From NCBI RefSeq assembly GCF_006170445.1, contig NZ_VCNA01000002.1:434001-498000 (forward strand): a DNA stretch of 64,000 nucleotides, written 5' to 3'. The notes beneath the pieces were generated by a model, which worked only from the letters and a program-made list of their open reading frames with translations, was not told the origin of the DNA and did no database searches. Positions 60,201 to 64,000 of the stretch are shown piece by piece. Position 1 is the stretch's first letter. Each line of letters begins with the position of its first letter. Made by a program: the position numbers and the translations under genes. Source of the DNA: Brevibacillus dissolubilis (GTDB taxonomy: Bacteria > Bacillota > Bacilli > Brevibacillales > Brevibacillaceae).

Positions 60201-63200
60201 TTAACTCAACTCCTCTTCTCCCCCTTGCAGGATATCTTCGCGCAGCTCGAACAGACTGGACAGCTCGCCTACAGAAAGCTCGGTGAGCCACTTCTCGCCT
60301 GTATCGATGACCTGATCGGCCAGCTCGCGCTTGGATTCGATCAGCGTGTCGATCCGCTCCTCCAGCGTGCCGGTACAGATGAAGGTGTGAACCTGCACAT
60401 TTTTCTTCTGTCCGATGCGGAATGCACGGTCGGTCGCCTGATTCTCCACCGCCGGATTCCACCAGCGGTCGAAGTGAATTACGTGGTTGGCACGGGTCAG
60501 GGTCAGACCCACGCCACCCGCTTTGAGCGACAGGATAAAGATGCGCGGTCCATTCGGTGACTGGAACGACTCCACCATCTTATCCCGCTCGGTCTTGCTG
60601 ACACCACCGTATAAAAAGAGCGGCTTCTCTCCCAGCTCTTCCTGCAGATAGCGGACCAGCATATGCCCCATCTCGACATACTGGGTGAAAACCAGCACCG
60701 CTTCTTCGTTGGCGATGATCTCCGTGACGATCTCCAGCAAACGTTGCATTTTGCCGGAACGTCCGCCTAAGCGGCTGTTGTCTGATAAAAAGAGGGCTGG
60801 ATGGTCGCAAATCTGCTTGAGGCTGGTCAGGCTGGACAGTACCAGTCCGCGCCGTTGCATGCCTTCTGCCCCTTGAATCTGTTTGAGCATCTGCTGCACG
60901 TTCGCCTGATAGAGCGTCACTTGCTCTTGGGTCAGGCTGCAGTAGGTTTTGGTTTCGATCTTTTCCGGCAGATCGGTGATGATCGCTGGGTCTGTCTTGA
61001 GACGGCGCAGGATGAACGGGCGCACCATCTTCTGCAGCGCCCCTGCCCGCTCCGAATCCTTGCTCCGCTCAATCGGCAGTGCGAACTCCGAGCGGAACTG
61101 TGTAAGCGACCCGAGATAGCCAGGATTGAGAAAATGAAACAGCGACCACAGCTCAGACAGACGGTTCTCCACAGGCGTACCGGTCATCGCGATCCGGCGG
61201 GTAGCTCTAAAGCCCATGATGCTTTTGGTCTGCTTGCTGTTGCTGTTCTTGATATTCTGCGATTCGTCGAGGACGAGATACGACCAGTGGATCTGGTTAA
61301 AATCGGCCTCATCGCGCCCCACCAGTGAATAGGACGAGACGATGACATCATGCTCGCTCACCAGCTGGACAAATGCTTCACCGTGTTCACGCTGCACACC
61401 ATGATGCACCATCACGCGCAGATTCGGGGCAAAACGGTTCAATTCCTTCTGCCAGTTGCCAAGCAGAGAGGTCGGGCAGACGATCAGTGCAGGCTGGTTC
61501 AGCTCTTTTGCCAGCAGCAGCGTGATCAGCTGTACTGTTTTCCCCAGACCCATATCATCAGCCAGACAGACCCCAAAGCCCATGTCGGTCATCGCAGTCA
61601 GCCAGGCGAAGCCTTTTTCCTGATAAGGGCGCAGGGTGCCGTTGAGCTGCTCGGGAACGTGGATATTCTCCAGATTCAGCTCCATCTTGCCCTCGATCAT
61701 CTCGCGCAACTCCGTCGGCAGCGTGAAGTCGAGCACAGGCAGGTCGTCAAATCCGTTGGGAGCCTTCCCTTCGGCGATCAGGTGCAGCAACTCACCCAGA
61801 CGGATCTCACCCTGTGATGCTTTGCTCAGATAATCGATGACGCTGCGCAGTTCATCGCTGTTCACCTCTGTCCACTCCCCGCGGACTTGCACGAGAGGAG
61901 CCTTGAGGTTGGCCAGCTGTTCCAGTTCAGCAAGGGATACAGACTCATCGCCCAGTGCGGCTTGGGCATCGAATTCCAATAGTTCTTCCAGACCCAGTGC
62001 CGGAGCGGCAGCGATCTGCCCTTCTGTCATCCACTCTGTGGCACGGCGCACCTTGAGCTTGAGTCCGAAGCGGCGGCGGCCTTTTTGTGTCCACCATGCA
62101 GGGAGCTGGACTCCGAAGCCGCCAGCTTGCAGGTCCTCAGCCGTCTCACGCAGGAACTGATAGGCATCGCTCACCGCAAGCGTCAGCGCATGTGGTCGCG
62201 GCTCCATCAATACCTGCTCCAGATCATTAAAAATCCGGGCAGCACGAGCCAATTGGCCGAGCAATGTCTCCTGTGCCGCCTCGAATCTGCGCTCCACGTA
62301 CAGCATCTCAGCCCCGGTCTGCTCCCAGACTTCCTCCGCCGGGATCAGCAGGCTCGGATCATCAAGCGGCTGCAGGAAAAAGCGGAGCGTCCAGTCCTGT
62401 TCGAGCAGGTCTGGCGTGGTCGGGTCAGCTGACGTCTCCATCCCAGCACGCGGCGGCTCCAGTCGGAAAAACAACCGCAGGCTGTTTGATCCCAGCTTCC
62501 CGGCATTCGCCCGTCCACTGGTCCATTCTTTTACCTCATTAGCCAGCTCGGTCCACTCCGTCGCCCTAGCCAGCAGACGGTCTTCCTCATCCCGCTTGAC
62601 CAGTGACTTGAGCCAGCGCATCGGCAGGGAGAGCTTGCCGCGGAACAACGAGGAATGCTCGCGCAAAAACGCATCATCCGCATACTCGCGCACCAGTGTA
62701 TCCACCGTCTGCGTCAGATACGACATCACGATATCGCGCGGATCCGTATCGACCCAGCCCTCGCCCATTTTTTTCGTATCATAGGCACGGCAGGCAGGTG
62801 GCATCGCGTAGCCTAAGAGATGCAGACGGCGCTCGTCTTCTTCCATCTCCAGATTGGGCTGCCAGATCGCCACTCCTTCGCGGTTGCCGTACGAACTGCT
62901 TTTGCGAACCTCAACCGTAGGCGTAATCCGCCCGCGAATCATCAGTTCGAAGCCAAAGTGAGTCACTTTTTGCCAAAATTGAAGGTCGTCAGCGAGCTGC
63001 ATGCCAGCCCGTTCGGCCTCCTCCTGCGACAGAGACAACAAAAAGGACATGGCAAAGCGAAGGGAGAGCGATACCCCGCTGATATTCTCCAGCGAGAGTT
63101 TCGGCTTGTTCGACTCGTAGAATTCCCCACGGTCGATCCAATAAGGGACCTGAAACGAACGCATGCCCACTTTGCCCGCTTCGCTAATGATTGTTCGGTT

Positions 63201-63308
63201 ACGGATGGACAGCTGATCCACCCATTCTGTCACGGGTATCTGTTCCCCACCCCGCAAGCAGAAAAGAAAAAAAGCATCTGGCAGCCAGATACCGTGCAAA
63301 GTAATCAT
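60201..63308 (-). CDS. SNF2-family DEAD/DEAH-type ATPase
   Basis: A 1035-residue protein. The N-terminal ~500 residues are the bacterial SNF2-associated region (with LPAWWTQKGRRRFGLKL). The helicase core has Walker A LADDMGLGKTVQLITLLLA (~585), Walker B-like LVLDESQNIKN (~690, DESQ in place of DEAH), motif III TGTPVENRLSELWSLFHFL, motif V LSLKAGGVGLTLTRANHVIHFDRWWNPAVE and motif VI QATDRAFRIGQ. Such enzymes are ATP-driven DNA or RNA-polymerase remodelers of the RapA/HepA type. ATG 63308 is used; it is the first gene of the SNF2-SWIM-PPTase operon. Confidence 0.94.
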   Translation of the reverse strand: MITLHGIWLPDAFFLFCLRGGEQIPVTEWVDQLSIRNRTIISEAGKVGMRSFQVPYWIDRGEFYESNKPKLSLENISGVSLSLRFAMSFLLSLSQEEAERAGMQLADDLQFWQKVTHFGFELMIRGRITPTVEVRKSSSYGNREGVAIWQPNLEMEEDERRLHLLGYAMPPACRAYDTKKMGEGWVDTDPRDIVMSYLTQTVDTLVREYADDAFLREHSSLFRGKLSLPMRWLKSLVKRDEEDRLLARATEWTELANEVKEWTSGRANAGKLGSNSLRLFFRLEPPRAGMETSADPTTPDLLEQDWTLRFFLQPLDDPSLLIPAEEVWEQTGAEMLYVERRFEAAQETLLGQLARAARIFNDLEQVLMEPRPHALTLAVSDAYQFLRETAEDLQAGGFGVQLPAWWTQKGRRRFGLKLKVRRATEWMTEGQIAAAPALGLEELLEFDAQAALGDESVSLAELEQLANLKAPLVQVRGEWTEVNSDELRSVIDYLSKASQGEIRLGELLHLIAEGKAPNGFDDLPVLDFTLPTELREMIEGKMELNLENIHVPEQLNGTLRPYQEKGFAWLTAMTDMGFGVCLADDMGLGKTVQLITLLLAKELNQPALIVCPTSLLGNWQKELNRFAPNLRVMVHHGVQREHGEAFVQLVSEHDVIVSSYSLVGRDEADFNQIHWSYLVLDESQNIKNSNSKQTKSIMGFRATRRIAMTGTPVENRLSELWSLFHFLNPGYLGSLTQFRSEFALPIERSKDSERAGALQKMVRPFILRRLKTDPAIITDLPEKIETKTYCSLTQEQVTLYQANVQQMLKQIQGAEGMQRRGLVLSSLTSLKQICDHPALFLSDNSRLGGRSGKMQRLLEIVTEIIANEEAVLVFTQYVEMGHMLVRYLQEELGEKPLFLYGGVSKTERDKMVESFQSPNGPRIFILSLKAGGVGLTLTRANHVIHFDRWWNPAVENQATDRAFRIGQKKNVQVHTFICTGTLEERIDTLIESKRELADQVIDTGEKWLTELSVGELSSLFELREDILQGGEEELS

Positions 63309-63365
63309 CCATGTCCTCCGTCTTTTTCTTTATCTCGGAGCCTGCTTGAGCAGGACGTTCGCTCT

Positions 63366-64000
63366 CTAGTTGTACAGTTCTTCGCGCAGGCGTTGAATTT
63401 CAGGGCTCTCTAGATATTCATCATAGCTCATTTGTTTGTCGATGATGCCTTTTGGTGTGATCTCGATGATCCGGTTCGCGATGGTCTGTACGAACTGGTG
63501 GTCATGAGACGTGAAGAGCATCGTGCCGTCGTAGTCGGTCAGACCGTTGTTGAGTGCGGTGATGGACTCGAGATCCAAGTGGTTGGTTGGTTCGTCGAGG
63601 ATCAGCACGTTCCCGCCGGTCAGCATCATTTTGGACAACATGCAACGCACTTTTTCGCCCCCGGAGAGGACGCTTGCTTTTTTCAGTGCTTCGTCACCGG
63701 AGAAGAGCATACGGCCAAGGAAGCCACGGATGAAAGTCTCATCTTGATCCTTGGAGTACTGACGCAGCCAGTCAACCAGTGTCAGGTTGGAGCCTTCGAA
63801 GTACGCGGAGTTGTCTTTCGGGAAGTACGCCTGTGTGGTGGTTACGCCCCAGGAGTATTGACCCCCATCTGCTTCGAGTTCACCCATAAGCACTTGGAAA
63901 AGAGTGGTTTTTGGCAATTCATTCGGGCCGACGAAAGCAATCTTGTCACCTTTGTTGATGGTGAGGTAGAGATTGTCAATAACCTTCTCGCCTTCCACTG
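63366..64000 (-). CDS. ABC-F family ATPase, YkpA-like (5' part outside window)
   Basis: The last ~211 codons of an ABC-F ATPase; the N-terminal domain lies beyond the right edge. The visible second ABC domain has GPNELPKTTLFQVL in place of a standard Walker A (no GKS/T), a WGVTTTQAYFPKDNS stretch, signature VLSGGEKVRCMLSKMML and Walker B VLILDEPTNHLDLESI, then H-loop FTSHDHQF. The degenerate Walker A is, as I recall, a trait of YkpA-type members. ABC-F proteins act on ribosomes in translation or antibiotic resistance. No membrane domain. Confidence 0.88.
   Translation of the reverse strand, partial: VEGEKVIDNLYLTINKGDKIAFVGPNELPKTTLFQVLMGELEADGGQYSWGVTTTQAYFPKDNSAYFEGSNLTLVDWLRQYSKDQDETFIRGFLGRMLFSGDEALKKASVLSGGEKVRCMLSKMMLTGGNVLILDEPTNHLDLESITALNNGLTDYDGTMLFTSHDHQFVQTIANRIIEITPKGIIDKQMSYDEYLESPEIQRLREELYN

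Overview
The window looks like chromosome from an endospore-forming Bacillales bacterium of moderately high G+C. Three kinds of evidence support this. Sporulation-linked genes are present: a Tlp-type small acid-soluble spore protein, a YheC/D ATP-grasp coat-associated protein, a YjcZ/SscA-like micro-protein and a KinB-like kinase. RNA regulation is of Firmicutes type: a SAM-I riboswitch, a lysine riboswitch and a GlcT antitermination site. Gene pairs such as ykfB-ykfC and SWIM-SNF2 are also typical. Alicyclobacillaceae (Tumebacillus-like) is my best guess, but no 16S rRNA or other phylogenetic marker is here to prove it. I see no prophage, insertion sequence, CRISPR array or replication origin.

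Layout. 1-2.2 kb: a truncated NlpC/P60 hydrolase, a DUF3846-like protein, and a Crp/Fnr regulator with a DMT transporter. 2.2-7.7 kb: the glucose PTS cluster glcT-ptsG-ptsH-ptsI, ending in a small Toprim gene and controlled by a RAT/terminator switch. 7.7-16.5 kb: a PfkB kinase, a SurA-N-like exported protein, a TRIC-type channel, an AlaX editing protein, an MFS transporter, the murein-peptide genes ykfB-ykfC and a tRNA-Leu. 16.6-21.2 kb: a SAM-I-riboswitch-controlled operon for a ribose-type ABC transporter plus glutathione peroxidase. 21.3-30.3 kb: an SDR, two orphan ABC binding lipoproteins, an NSS transporter, a thioredoxin/methyltransferase pair, several very small proteins and the YheC/D protein.

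30.3-36 kb: two related 240-270 bp nested palindromes (30386-30657 and 35591-35826) flank a spore-surface-like protein, an acyl-CoA synthetase and a lysine-riboswitch-controlled APC permease. 36-44.3 kb: mnmA and a five-gene MacAB-like efflux plus two-component operon. 44.4-53 kb: tlp, then a fatty-acid/acyl-CoA catabolic operon with its own TetR regulator, headed by a cre-like site, a promoter and a TetR-like operator. 53-56 kb: a secreted protein made of 37-residue repeats, a KinB-like kinase and a repeat-bearing small protein. 56-64 kb: DUF779 with an aldehyde dehydrogenase, then sfp-type PPTase, SWIM and SNF2 genes, and the 3' part of an ABC-F ATPase gene.

The two most promising unexplained items are (i) the SAM-sensing sugar-type importer, possibly for methylthioribose or a related salvage compound, and (ii) the pair of palindromic intergenic elements. 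These share an 18-base core while their stems differ in a paired, compensatory way. Starts were chosen from visible Shine-Dalgarno (SD) sequences and several use GTG or TTG. All functional calls rest on reading motifs by eye.
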